From Lingula anatina (Eukaryota; Brachiopoda; Lingulata; Lingulida; Lingulidae), in NCBI RefSeq assembly GCF_001039355.2, contig NW_019773513.1, forward strand, positions 366,448-430,447: a DNA stretch of 64,000 nucleotides, given 5' to 3'. The notes below the pieces were generated by a model, which did not search any database, was not told the DNA's origin, and worked only from the letters and a program-made list of their open reading frames with translations. The position numbers and the translations under genes were made by a program. Shown here one piece after another: positions 22,183 through 35,400 of the stretch (within the stretch, counting starts at the first letter, position 1; each line of letters starts with the position of its first letter).

Positions 22183-23180
22183 TTGATAACGCTTAAAAAG
22201 TACCGTGTCCCACTTAGGTTATTCCGTAGTCTCACAACAAAATGATAACTGCATAAGACCTACTAGTAAGTCTCACGAAGTACAATAACCATACTGCAAA
22301 AGAGGATCATTCTTTGCATGTTCTTCTTACGGGTGGTTAAAATCCAGGTAACCCTCGTTCAGGAGCGTAGGAGACAAATTTTAAGTGCGTGCCTGTGTTT
22401 CCGCCCCCCCCCCCCCCGCACACACGTCAGTTTTAACAAAATATCCCAAGAAAGCTCTGCCTGTGTGTTGTATTGCATCAGTCCTGTTATGTGAAGTGTG
22501 TGAGTTGTGTCCCTTTGAGAGACCGCTTTACTTTATTCCGTAAACACTAAGCAGGATTATAAGTGACCTAAGTATACCGCTCGATCGCTTTATTAAAGCT
22601 GTGCACCTAGTTTTAATGGCACCACTTGACAATAGAAATACAAATGCGACAAGTCTGTAATAATGCAACGGTTTTACCAGAATAATGATATTCGAGTTTA
22701 CTTTACTTTTACAGCTGTGTCTCTTCTGCCCTTCAAAAGCTTATTTTATTCCCTGTAAAATTCTGCAGGCATTAAAGATGATTCCTATTTTGTGCAACCC
22801 ACTATTGAAACGGTGCCCAGACAGCCATCAACACACTGTTTTAACAGCTCGAAATAAAAATCCCAGTGTGTATATACAAAATGATTCATATGTAAAAGAT
22901 CTCTTCCTTTTTACAGTACTGTTCAGGAGTTGTCAGCAGAGGCGCAGCCATAACTCTGATCATTTTCGGAACCATCGCCATGGCCCTCATTTTGTGCTGT
23001 TGCTGTATCGGCTGCTGCACGAAAGATGGCGCTCTAGACACCCGAGACCCCATCCGGGACCCTCCTCCTTACCAAGAAAGCAACCTTGCTTTCTGGACAG
23101 AACCATCTCGTATACTTATAAGGGACATTAGAAACGTTCGGCAAGTAGCTGTTGTGAGGCTTGGATACTCGGAAATTTGA
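21799..23180 (+). CDS. Copy J: plus-strand PPxY two-pass membrane protein, 129 aa
   Basis: Exon 1 is 21799..21924 (42 codons, donor GGG|GTAATG) and exon 2 is 22917..23180 (87 codons plus stop, acceptor TTTACAG|TAC), phase 0, intron 992 bp. The N terminus MSEERCPDCCGW leads into TM1 (CMCLVVLAVGVCGWTFGIG). The loop CLQDDHRATRG-YCSG keeps the paired Cys. TM2 (ITLIIFGTIAMALILCCCC) continues into IGCC. The tail has DPPPYQESNLAFW, a PPxY plus aromatic residue as in the minus-strand genes. It ends ILIRDIRNVRQVAVVRLGYS, which parallels HVIRHVTIGKL. It is a diverged subfamily with the same exon plan. Upstream, TTTGTCTCGTTTTCAG at about 21704-21719 looks like a splice acceptor and may end a 5' UTR intron. 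Confidence 0.85.
22097..22179. repeat. (TA)n(TG)n microsatellite in intron of copy J
   Basis: Alternating TA then TG dinucleotides over about 80 bp. The sister intron in copy K has only a short tract (27903-27928), so the repeat expanded or contracted after duplication. Confidence 0.95.
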
Positions 23181-26132
23181 TTTCCACAGTTAAACATGCT
23201 CAAGAACTGGTAATTCTTTAAAAAATTGATGGGAGAGTATGCATCTTAATGATGCCAATTTTGTGTTTTGAGCACATGCAATACGTTGACAAAATATTTT
23301 GCTTTGTCAGAAAAATAATGTCTGTGATTTGCAGTTTTTTTTACATTATTTTGCAACAATTGACGTCGCTTTGATGAGTGCCAGTGAACTTTTTTATGTT
23401 GATACGACGATCAAATTGAACTTCATGTATTCGATTACTGCATTTCAATTTTAATTCCAACATAAAGCTTAATTTGGGCTTCGGAATGTAAATGCACTGT
23501 ACATTTTGATAAAAACTATTGGACACGACTGGAAAAACGGGAGACTGAAAGAAATGTTTTTGTGAGAAAGAGAACATTTAGAAATCAATGTCGAAATCAC
23601 TGACAGTTTACAGTTTTGTTATGTTATTTTATCAAAGATTGTGAGATGAGAAAAGACTGAAAGACTGAGAGTGATTTTTAAAAACTTTACTTCCCACATT
23701 CTGAAATGCATTTGTTGATACGGATCTATGAGCTAGCAGTTCGTTCCGTCTTCTCTACCGCATTCAAAACCTGCCGAGTGTTCGGCGACGCAATGTACTT
23801 TACTTTAATAATAATAATAATAATAATAATAATACATTCGAGGAACACTTCTAACAGGTTGATTGGTCAAAGTAATTTATAAGATTGCTACACAGCAAAT
23901 CTATTTTTTATATTGCAGTTGGGTTTCAATCTATCGGATAAATAAAGATGCATATTAAAAGATTAAAAGGTGTCATATTGTTGATGGCCAAACAATGTTC
24001 AAGTCTGTGACAAGAAAAGCTTGAGGTACAATATGTTTGTTATCGCATTATATCAAACATTTTTGACCTCTCGCGTTGAAGGGTTGAAATATAATTGATA
24101 TCAGCCGTCAGAGAGGGCAGGAATGTGACCTTTCCGGTGACATCACGAGGCCAAATACAATATTTATAATGTAAGCAACTTTAATGCCACGCTGACGAAA
24201 GTGCTTGCAGTTGACCTGCCAAGTGTCCATAAAAAAGATTCTGATATCAGAAGTGCTTTTTTATAACAGCCGAAATCTATCTTAGTGTTCAATGTATGGA
24301 CCATGAGCGTTACGCATTTTGCTTTTGATGTACGTTTTGTGACTTTGTACATGTGTTGAATTTTTAAAAATCAAAGCAACTTGATGTTGCCAAAAAGAAA
24401 TAACATATGTTAGTTTATCGATAAAGTCAAAACACGGAAACTCTGGGCTCAAATTCCTAAAAGCAGGAGATTTTAATTAAAATGACAAATACCATGTGAC
24501 ATAAATTGAAATTCCAATTATACGAACTCATACAAAGACGGGAAGGGTTTGAATTAACGGGCGAATTTGTTACTCAAGCAATAAATAGCGCATTATTCTT
24601 CAAGGTCTAAAAATTACGCGACCTCGAGCTCAATATCATTTTAAGGTACATGTAATTGGCTGAAGATAAAGATATACAACCTTAAGTCGAATGTTCATTT
24701 TTGTATTGTGCAATGCTGAATGGTTTTTGTTTGAAATACCTTTCATCCATTTAACACATGAGTTCATGTTACTGTGTATTATTGGACCGATTGCATCCCT
24801 CTCCTTCTCTACCTCGTTACCAGCGTATTTCTATTCCATTCATCGCAGTCCCTTAATATATTAAATAACCCTTTCTTATGGGTTCACGAATGAAAAATTA
24901 ATGAATCGATACTGATAGAGAACAGCTTATTCGAACCCGAATGTCATGATCTGGAAAACGTGTTTTAAAGAAAAACAAACAACCGATTCCTTAACAAAAA
25001 TAAACAATATTTATTTTACATTGTTATTTTGATATGCATTTGTAAATGATAAAAAAGAGACTGTTAGACAGTACTATCCTTTTTCATGAAAATTAAAGTA
25101 TTTAATCAACGCAATCAAAGAGATCTTTATCGAGCCGCCAATTAATTGAATGTACAGACATAAATATTAATCATAAATTTTAATTCATAAAACGATTTGA
25201 CTCAATTAATTGGATCACACATTCCATACAGTCCGACAAAATCAAACATCAGGCTCCAGTCTAGCAGCAGACCACCTCAGCACTCGTAACTTTCCATTCG
25301 CACGGGAGACCCTGGACTGGGATGGTCTAACTTTTGACGCCTAATAACTTCGATAATATGCTACATAATTACTTTAACTTAAGCTAATGTGCTTTTAATT
25401 TTAACACTGCCCTCTGCCATGTAGAGAAACAGAACCTAGTATGATCACCTTAATTTCAACATTTAATAAAGTTTAAAAGAAAAAAGGAGACAATATTCAT
25501 ACACACATTTCGTGCCTCAAGTATTCCTTACATACATGTAGTATTTCACCGGGATTTGTAATGAATCCATTGTCTTTTTCTAAAAGCATGAATTTTCACA
25601 TGAAACATATATAGATAGATTTGTATTGCTGTAGCACCGGTACTATAGTAGTGTCCGCTTGACATAACCCAGCCTTGTACAGCTTTGTTTGCAATCTGTG
25701 CTGAAAAATGCACAGACAGTCATGTGATGAGAAAGACCAATATATGAGTTGTTCTTCGGTACATTTCCTTCCTGGGATGAATGTTAAGATCACCAGCGTA
25801 ACGACATTTACTACATTCTTGCCGTACGTAAATTGACAAGTGATATTCAAATTCATTGCAAGTGATATTCAAAATTTTCAAATTTAGTGCAACTGCTAAA
25901 ATTCCTGATTTAAAAGTAGATATGAGACCCCGCTGCTTCAAAGGCGCGTTGCAACTGAAGTGAAGATTACAAATTCAGTAGCAAATCTGGTTATTATTTT
26001 GTTCCATATCCTTGTAGTACATGCATTATCAATAAGCAAGAGTTTAGTCATAGTTTTTCGCTTTTTATAAGCGTTTATCAATATTTGTTCTTTCATAGAT
26101 AGTGACAGTTTTCCGACATCTCATTGGTATTT
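23181..26132. other. Noncoding remainder of module 1 and start of module 2
   Basis: No gene is seen. It includes an (AAT)n tract at 23806-23834 and otherwise aligns with 28934-31552 as part of the tandem duplication. The module boundary lies at about 25838-25855. Confidence 0.6.
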
Positions 26133-26815
26133 CTATTCGTTGTTCATATTTTTCAGGCGTAGCTTACCCATGGAAAGTGTCTTATAACATGGATTTTTCG
26201 TACGACGGTGTGTGTAGGCGCTCAAGAAAGCTGTGCTACTCCATCCGCGTTCTTCGTAAACTGCTTTGTTTGAAAACAGCCGCAACAGCAGAAGAAGAAG
26301 GTGGCCAGTCCACCGAAGACAATGAGGGTGATCGCAGCACCATCGCTGACAACTCCCTGACACACCTTCAAAAGAAAAACTAATTTTCAAGGTGGCTTGT
26401 GGGAATATAGTCGGTAGAGTTAAATGCACACAATATGCGTTATTTCTTTACATAGCAAAAAGAGTATCATGACTTACATATTAGCTGCTTAAATGAATTG
26501 AAAGCGCCTTTTAAACGGTGAAATCACCAGTGAAAAACACTTCATGTATATTTTAAGGTTTGTTTAGTTCGGGCAATCTGAACTTGGTAGCAAAAACTGT
26601 TGAATTTCGATGCTCATTACACCTCATATGGGCAATGTTCTATACATCTAAATCTCTCTCCCATTGATCGTTTTTTATGTATGACACTGTACCTTGTTCT
26701 CCATGCGTTTATCGGCATTCAGACACATTATGCCGAATGTCAGACCACAGACTGCTAGAGCTATGATTCCCAAGAAATAACAGCAGGCACAACATCCACC
26801 TCTGTTTTCACCCAT
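26133..26815 (-). pseudogene. Copy I: frameshifted family member
   Basis: Exon 1 is intact at 26815..26693 (41 codons, MGENRGGCCACC, TM1, CLNADKRMENK, donor AAG|GTACAG). Exon 2 begins at 26365 after a TTTGAAG acceptor with VCQGVVSDGAA and TM2 (ATFFFCCCGC). A deletion of the acidic and PPxY part then shifts the frame: reading continues QTKQFTKNADGVAQLS to a stop at 26222. In another frame the remaining tail is still readable (ERGWSSTAFLSAYTH, then MGKLRLKNMNNE, to 26133), which shows where the break is. The product would be an 88-residue two-pass protein without PPxY or the C-terminal motif. Confidence 0.75.
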
Positions 26816-27764
26816 GTTTGAAATCAACTATTCACCGTGGATACAACTGAACTTATCTATCTGTTCCAGAAGAAGGGACCAAGGACAAAAAGCAACACAT
26901 ATATATACATGTAGCTGTAAACAGAGAGCATCTTGAGATAAGAGCAAACAATTAGATCAGATTAACGGTATTGTTCTAAGGGCATGGTACAAATTCTACA
27001 AAAACCACTATTGTGACGTCATTTTTCACCTTGAACACAACTGAAGCTATCTATCTGTTCCAGGAAAATGACAAAACGCAACGCACGGAAGCATCTTGAG
27101 ATAAGAGCAAACAATTAGTTCAGATTAAAGGTATTGTTTCAAAAAGCATGGTACAGATTCCAAAAAAAAAAAAAAAAAAAGCACTATTTTGACGTAATTT
27201 TATAATCTATGTTACTCACATGCATAGATATTTCTAATTGTGGACAAAATGTGGAAAATTGCAAAATCATAAATGCGTATACTGTATAAGGCTTAGAAAT
27301 GGAGCCATTAAAACAGAAAGCTATTATGTCAGCAAAAGTCTACATGCACTCTGACGCGTGTAATTTAATACATGCATGCACAAGCTGAGGGAGCGCACAC
27401 ACGCATCTGCTGAAATTCAAAAGGGACCTTTCAAGGCCGTTCTTAACACGACATAATTTCAGTCAGTAGTGCTTATACTCAGTCTATACATAATTCACTG
27501 GCCTCGGGTCATGCGACACCCCCAAGTATGATAATCAAACTTTTTATCGTTCCCTTATGTGTCTCTTATGTATCAGTCATGACACCTTTTCGAGGGCATG
27601 CTAAACAAACCCTATCAAAAAAGGGTATGCGTAACGCAAAAAAGGGGGACTGAGACATCGCCGCGTATTTGTCTCGTTTTCAGCCTCCAGTCCATACCAT
27701 CAACAAGCGGAACCTTCAACGATAAACGAGGTTCCTTTCCGGGAAGTGAAAGCCCCTGACAAAG

Positions 27765-28933
27765 ATGTCAGAGGAGAGATGTCCGGATTGCTGTGGCTGG
27801 TTCACGTGTCTGGTGGTGCTAGCCGTGGGGGTGTGTGGGTGGACGTTCGGCATAGGGTGCCTGCAGGACAACGACAGGGCCACCCGGAGGGTAATGTTTG
27901 TTTATATATATATTTATGTGTGTGTGTTTGTTGATAACGTAAAAAGTGACCGTGTCCCAGTTAGGTTAGGCCCTATTTCGTAGTTTCACAGCCAAATGAT
28001 AACTGCATAAGACCTTCGTCCCACCAAGTACAAGTACCATACTGAAAAAGAGGAGCATTCTCTGCGTCTTCTAACAGGTGGTTAAGCCAGGTGATCCTCG
28101 TACAGGAGCGTAGGAGGCAAATTCTAAGTGCGCGTCAGGTCGTGCGTGCGTGTGTTTGCCCCCCCCCCCTCACACGTTAGTCTTATCAAAATACCCCAAG
28201 AAAGCTCTGCCTGTGTGTTGTATTGCATCAGTCATGATATTTTTAAAGTGTATGAGTAGTGTCCCTTTGAGAGACCGCTTTACTTTATTCTGTAAACACC
28301 AATCAGGATCATATGTGGCCTAACTACATGTATACAGCTCTATCGTTTTATTAAAGGGTTCACCTAGGTTTTGATGGCACCACTTGACAATAGAATTACA
28401 GATGCGACAAGTCTGTAATTATGCAACGGGTTTACCAGAATAATGATATTCAAATTTACTTAAGTTTTACAGCTGTGCCTCTCCTGTCCTTCAAAAGGTT
28501 TTTTTATTTCCTGTAAAAAAATGCAGGGATTAAAGATGATTCCCAAACTGTGCAGCTCACTATTAAATAGGTGTACGGACAGCCATTAACTCGATATAAA
28601 CAGCTAAAAAAAATCCTGGTGTAAATATACAAACTGATTCATATATAAATGATCTATTTCTTTTTACAGTACTGTTCAGGAGTTGTCAGCAGAGGGGCAG
28701 CCATCACACTTATCATTATGGGAACCATCGCCATGGCCCTCATTTTGTGCTGTTGCTGTATCGGCTGCTGCACGAAAGATGGCGCTCTAGACACCCAAGA
28801 CCCCATCCGGGACCCTCCTCCTTACCAAGAAAGCAACCTTGCTTTCTGGACAGAACCATCTCGTATACTTATAAGGGACATTAGAAACGTTCGGCTAGTA
28901 GCTGTTGTGAGGCTTGGATACTCGGAAATTTGA
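27765..28933 (+). CDS. Copy K: plus-strand PPxY two-pass membrane protein, 129 aa
   Basis: Exon 1 is 27765..27890 (42 codons, donor AGG|GTAATG) and exon 2 is 28670..28933 (87 codons plus stop, acceptor TTTACAG|TAC), intron 779 bp. Nearly identical to copy J. Differences include WFTCL for WCMCL, DND for DDH in the loop, ITLIIMGTI for ITLIIFGTI, DTQDP for DTRDP and VRLVA for VRQVA. All key features are kept: CPDCC, the loop Cys pair, CCCCIGCC after TM2, DPPPYQESNLAFW and the VAVVRLGYSEI end. It is divergent from broken copy I with about 0.95 kb between ATGs. The upstream region repeats that of J, including TTTGTCTCGTTTTCAG. Confidence 0.85.
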
Positions 28934-29548
28934 TTTCCACAGTTAAACATGCTCAAGAACTGGTAGATCTTTTAAAAATTGATGGCAGAGTATGCATCTT
29001 AATGATTCCAATTTTTGTGCTTTGAGCACATGCAAAACGTTGACAAAATATTTTGTTTTGTCAGAAAAATAATGTCTGTGATTTGCAGTTTTTTTTACAT
29101 TATTTTTACAACAATTAACGGCACTTTGATGAGTACCAGTGAACTTTTTTTATGTTGATACGACGATCAAATTGAACTTCATGTATTCGAATACTGCATT
29201 TCAATTTTAATTCCAACATAAAGCTTAATTTGGGTTTCGGAATGTAAATGCACTGTACATTTTGATAAAAATATTGGACACGACTGGGAAAAAAGGGAGA
29301 CCGAAAGAAATGTTTTTGTGTGAAAAAGTACATTTAGAAATCAAAGTCGAAATCATTGACAGTTTATAGTGTTGTTTTGTCATTTTAACAAAGATTTTGA
29401 GATGAGAAAAGACTGAAGTTTAAGAAAAGTGATTTTTAAAAACTTTACTTCCCACATTCTGAAATGCATAAATTGAGACGGATCTATGAGCTAGCAGTTC
29501 GTTCTGTCTTCTCTACCGCATTCAAAACCTGGTGCAATGCACTATACT

Positions 29549-29587
<39 letters not shown>

Positions 29588-31552
29588 CATTCGAGGAACA
29601 CTTCTAACAGGTTGATTGGTCATAGTAATTTATAAGACTGTTACACAGCAAATCTATTATTTTTATTGCAGTTGGGTTTCAATCTATCGGATCAATAAAG
29701 ATGCATATTAAAATATTAAAAAGTGTCATATTGTTGATGGCCAAACAATGTTCAAGTCTATGACAAGAAAAGCTTGAGGTACAATATGTTTGTTATCGCA
29801 TTATTTCAAACATTTTTGACCTCTCGCGTTGAAGGGTTGAAATATAATTGATATCAGCCGTCAGAGAGAGCAGGAATGTGACCTTTCCGGTGACATCACG
29901 AGGCAAAATACAATATTTATAATGTAAACAATTTTAAGGCCACGCTGACGAAAGTGCACAGTTGACCTGTCAAGTGTCGATAAAAAGATTCTGATATCAG
30001 AAGAGCTTTTTTTATAGCTGCTCAAATCTATCTTAATGTTCAATGTATGGACTATGAGCGTTACGCATTTTGCTTTTGATGTATGTTTTGTGACTTTGTA
30101 CATGTGTTGGATTATTTTTAAAATCAAAGCAGCTTAATGTTGCCAAAAAGAAATAACATCAGTTAGTTTATCGATAAAGTCAAAACACGGAAACTCTGAG
30201 TTCGTATTCCTAAAAGCAGGAGATTTTAATTAAATGACAAATACCATGTGACATAAATTGAAATTCCAATTATACAAACACATACAAAGACGGGAAGGGC
30301 TTGAGTTAACAGGCGACTTTGTTACTCAGGCAATAGGGCATTAATCTTCAAGGTTATAAAAATAAAACATCTCAATATCTTTTTAAGTGTAATTTGCTTA
30401 AGAGAAAGATAAACAGCCTAAAGTCGATCGTACTTTTTTCGTATTGTGACCGACAGAAATTGAACACAGGAGTTCATGCTACTTTGCATTATTGTTATTG
30501 AACCGATTCCCCCTCCCCCTCTCTACCTCGTTATCATGCAGCACTATATCACAGTCACTTAATTTTTTTAATAACCCTTACTTATGGGATCACGAATGAA
30601 AAATTAATGAACCGATACTGATATAGAGAACAGCTTATTCGAACCCGAACCTCATGATCTGGAAAACGCGTTTTAAAGAAAGACAAACTACCGACTCCTT
30701 AACAAAAATAAACAATATTTATTTCACATTGTTATTTTGATATGCATTTGTAAATGATAAAAAAGAGACTGTTAGACAGTACTATCTTTTGTCATGAAAA
30801 TTAAAATATTTAGTCAACGCAATCAAAGAGATCTTTATCGAGCCGCCAATTAATTGAATATACAAACATAAATATTAATCATATATTTTAATTCTCGATT
30901 TAACTCGATTTAACTCAATAAATTCGATCACACCTTCCATACAAACCGAGAAAATCAAACTAGTTCTGGTAAATTTAGTGAACATCATCAGGCCCCAGTC
31001 CAGCAGCAGACCACCTCAGTACTTTAACATTCCATTCGAGAGACCCTGGACTGGGGTAACTTCGATTAAACTGCTACATTATTACTTTAACTTAAGCCAT
31101 TGTGATTTTATTTTTAACACTGCCCACTGTGAACCTTGTATGATCACTTTAATTTCAACATTTAATGAAGTTTAAAAGGAAAAAGAAACAATATTCATAC
31201 ACACATTTCGTGCCTAAAGTATTCCTTACATACATGTAGTATTTCACCGGGATTTGTAATGAATCTATTGTCTTTTTTAAAGGCATGAATTTTCACATGA
31301 AACATATATAGATAAATTTGTATTGCTGCAGTACCGGTACCATACTAGCGCCCACGTGACATGACCTAACGTTGCACAGCTTTGTTTGCAATTCTAGACA
31401 TCAGTGCTGAAAAATGCACAGACAATCGTGTGATAAGAAAGACGAATATTTGAGTTGTTCTTCGGTATATTTCCTCCCTGGGATAAAGGAAAAAGGTTTG
31501 TTTCACCAACGTCACGACATTAACTACATTCTTACCGTACGTAAATTGACAA

Positions 31553-32458
31553 GATCTGAAATGTCGTAAAGTACGTTGATATGAAAGATTTTTTGTCAAA
31601 GGTCGTATAATGCTTAAAAAACAGGATCTACATGACATAAACTTAATCAGTCTCCTACCGTTCAAAACCACAGTACTTTTTTACCTAGTTTCGATGGTCA
31701 GAGGGATGTTTTCTTTACATTGACATTGGCCGGAGACCGCCAACCTTCTACATGGTCATGTATTAGCAGTCGTTTAAGAGGTAGGATTAATATAAACAAT
31801 CTATTGATGAGCTTGGAACAACAATGAGAACAATAAAGACGAGGTACCTGTGTATTACTTTGTACGACTACGACGGCCTTTAACGGAGGTGCATATGCAT
31901 TATCATTGAATTGTATCGTTTCCCACTCAAACGAATTGGCCCTAGAGTCGCAGCCAATTGTTTGATTGTTCAGCTTAGTTACATCATTAACATCCAAATA
32001 CAGTGCTTAGTTTTCAAATATATACTTAATTAACGTGTACCAACTAATAAAGATTTTATTCTGTTTTACTTTGTGTGCAGTTTTTTTCTAAGGGGCAGAC
32101 CATGACACTTGCACGTATATCATATTTACATAGATGCACTATTACTCATTGGGACGTTACGGCGATTTCTTGATGAGTGCATATTTAGAAGCACTAAGTA
32201 CCCCCTTTTCCTGTATGCACCTACAGAACATGTGCACAGTTTTGTGGCATTGGTCCATAACATCTTAAAATACCAACTTAACTACTTACATGACAAAATA
32301 AACCTTACTGGCACGGTAAAATGAAATGAAAATGTCCAATTCTGAGACCACTGGCGGAAGATATATTGCGTCAACTTCCGTTTTAACTTCCAGTCGCCAA
32401 AACCACAAGCTGAGGGTGCTCAGTGGGAAGTCATACAATTACATTCCCGACTGCTTGA
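31553..32458. other. Gene-free interval before the dispanin gene
   Basis: It follows the end of the tandem module and should include the 3' UTR of the downstream minus-strand gene. No coding region or repeat is recognised. Confidence 0.5.
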
Positions 32459-35400
32459 TCAGGGAACGTCCATGTCAGTCTCATTTAACCGCTTTAGAAG
32501 CATACTCGTGGGTCTTCTACGGCCGTCATTCCCATTTAACCAGTTCAGTGTGATATTACGGTACAAAGCGTCTGTAAAATTGGTCAGTATTAAGCGACCA
32601 ACATTCTCGACACGGAATCTGTGCATGCTACCATTCACTCCGGCCTGTTTGAGGATGTGCTTCGGTTTGTTAAAACCAATCCCGTCTAGCCACTCTCTCG
32701 TTTTGTTTAACAAGATTTCACTTTCCTGCGGCCGCCGTGTGGTATTGTCCCCTACTTTGACTCGCACTTTCCCGGGTAACGTCGTCACTTCGAGGCTCAC
32801 TTGGACTTCCGTTTGCGCACTGCTTTCCTCGCTGATTTGCCAAATGGCTATAAAGACAACGGCAGCTATGAGTGTAGAGCTGATCACGCCTGCTATTAGA
32901 AAAATCAAAGCTTTGGTGCTGCCTTCGTTAGCCTGCTGGTAGTAGGTCCTGTTGAAGTTACGGATGCTGAGGAGTGAAAACGCCACCGTCGGGACGCCAA
33001 GCAGAGGATTGAACAGCGTCAATACGAGGGCAGGAATGAGGTAATTTGGTGGAGGCCTGCAATAGAAGAAATCATAATTTATTTGCGTTATTGGGCAATG
33101 TGTTGGGGCTTTTTAATGAGCAAGTTAATGTTTGGGCCAAGTTTAACTCAAGGAACAATGTGTATCTTTATTTTGAAGCCGCGTATTTTTTTCTGTATTT
33201 TATTCGCAGGAGGGTTTAACATGTCCATGGCATGTCCGTAACATAGATTTTGCAACGGGTGTCATTCAGTAATTTTTACGAAATGCAACCCTGTGAGTTA
33301 TCATATAAAGTAATGTAAATGAAGATATTTGACGTTGTATACATGTATCTCGCCACACTGAATCAAGGAATACAGGGGGGAGGGTACTTGAATCACTTAA
33401 GTTAATTCCCAAACAACTACAACTACAAGGAATATCAAAGCCTTGAATTGGTAAACAGACTTTGCACCAGACAACCAGAGTACGTGATTGGAGCACGTTT
33501 CAGAACTCGACTCTTGTGTTTAGTTTGTGACGTTCCTATCTGGTGAAAGACAAGGCGCAGACACAACATGGCCCCGTTACAAAGTATAGGAGGTGATATC
33601 ATAATTTCTCCCATTCGATTCACGTGTTGCTGTGTCTGAGATTATATACATGTATGTCTCCCTTGTTGTTTGTGTGTCACCGAAATCTACGTGAAAACAC
33701 ACTTACTGCAGTATACACATAGACATTGTTTTGCTTTCCCAGATAAGTTAACTACCCTACTTTAAGGTTATCCAGTTTCGCTTCAACTGATACACGATAA
33801 AAGAGTGTTGAAATATGAGGGCTTTTTTTAAATGCCAGATTACACGTGCTTGCTGAATGATTATTTTAATTTTGATAACATAACTTATCAGTAGACTGGA
33901 GACAGCAAGCAATTTAAAGGTTACGGTAAAAAGTTTCAAAACAAATCCCGATATCAACATGAAGCCGAGTTTTTTGTATTTGTTTGTTGCTTTGAGACCT
34001 AAACACACACTCACTCACGTACGCACGCAGATGTTACAGAGACGTCAGGGTAGCTTCCTACAAAAGGTGAAACTGCCTATATCTATTTGAAGCGTGGTTG
34101 TGCGCAAAATCCTTGTGAGGGAGTGAGGGAGATTGAGGGGATAAATAATCAAACGACACAAGTGATTTCGTAGCCGCATAAGCGTTGTTAAGTACGCCAC
34201 ACTAAGTACAGTGTACATGGTGGAGGAACGCCATCGCCAAATATCATAACTTAAGGGTCTTACACAACGTCTTTGGGCGTATTTACGTCTAATAAAAAAG
34301 TAATAATATAATAATAGAGACATTCGTTTACACTGAGATAATCCGGTGACTGAGAAAGCCTTGAAACCGAAAATGACGCTTTGTCTAAAAAACACTGCTA
34401 GTTCGCGCACGTCATTCGGGAGTTCGTGTAACAGGTAAAAGAGCAATCACGAGCACTGTGCAAATTTACGTAAATGTGGCTTTATGATTACCTGTAACTT
34501 CTAAAATCATTTGTAATCCTCCAGTATTTGTAGTCAATACTACAAGTACAATGTACTGGCAATTGCCAAACACTCAATGGAAGGGATGACAAACGCTTAA
34601 ACATCTAAGTTATTAGTCGCCAGAAAAACAGAGTCACTCCTGGAGATGGATTTTGAACTGACAAAACGGAATTAAAAACAAGTTCTATAAAACTTATGCT
34701 GAAAGTGTGTTGAAGTAATCAAAAAGATGGGATTTTCTAAAGGCAACAACGAAAAAATGATACAAGTGCAAATTTCGTTGTAATAAATGTATGTACTTCG
34801 TACTTAATGATAAGAGTCGTAGGTACAAGCGCCTGTAAGATTTTAAAATTTTAGTTGTAATTGACAGAGGCCAAAATCAAAGGGCAGACAAACAGACAGA
34901 CGGACGGACGGGAAGAGAAAGAAAATACACAGAAAGAGAAAGGATAAGAAATTAATGGAACGTAATGTGGACCACAATGCAATTACTAGACAGCTAAAAA
35001 ATTTCCGTTGATATTTGACATAAGCTGGATGGGTCGAGTTTGGAAGTATGGTAATTACGCGTACTGTTGATCCTTGTCATGAAAGCTGACAAGGGCAACT
35101 AAACAGACACTTGGATGAATACCAAACATTAGAAAGGTCGACCCGGTGTCATTCTACCCTACATCTGTGTGTTTTATCAGCTTTGTGCTTGTGAGAGTGA
35201 TTTACCTCACACTGGAACACACACACATACACACACACGCACACACACACACACACACGTGTACATGCACACACGCACACAAACAAACACTCACACACCC
35301 AAGTTGAGAGAAAGAGAGAGAGGGAGAGTGCGAGTATACTTTCAGAGAAGGAACACCTGCCGTTTTAATTTCATCAAAATAACCGCAAAAAGACCATTAT

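Larger units (their letters stand above)
19221..25854. repeat. Tandem module 1 (divergent genes H and J)
   Basis: Homologous to 25855..31552 over most of its length, as a direct tandem duplication. The junction shares ATTGCAAGTGATATTCAAA at 19221 and 25855, and AAGTGATATTCAAA also occurs at 25838. Each module holds one minus-strand and one plus-strand family gene, head to head. Module 1 has extra MITE-like sequence (20611-21020) and a long TA/TG microsatellite inside the intron of J. Confidence 0.8.
25855..31552. repeat. Tandem module 2 (divergent genes I and K)
   Basis: Second copy of the module at 19221..25854. Both modules end in the same sequence (CCGTACGTAAATTGACAAG at 25822-25840 and about 31535-31553). 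The J/K parts are the most alike; the H/I parts have diverged more and I is broken. An (AAT)n tract lies at 29551-29586. Confidence 0.8.

Noticed and set aside
22685-23131. 148-codon frame spanning the end of the copy J intron
   Set aside because: It is in another frame than the exon 2 shared with K and the rest of the family, and covers intron sequence.
32472-32942. 156-codon frame on the plus strand
   Set aside because: It lies antisense to the dispanin exon 2, whose frame has clear TM segments and matching splice sites.
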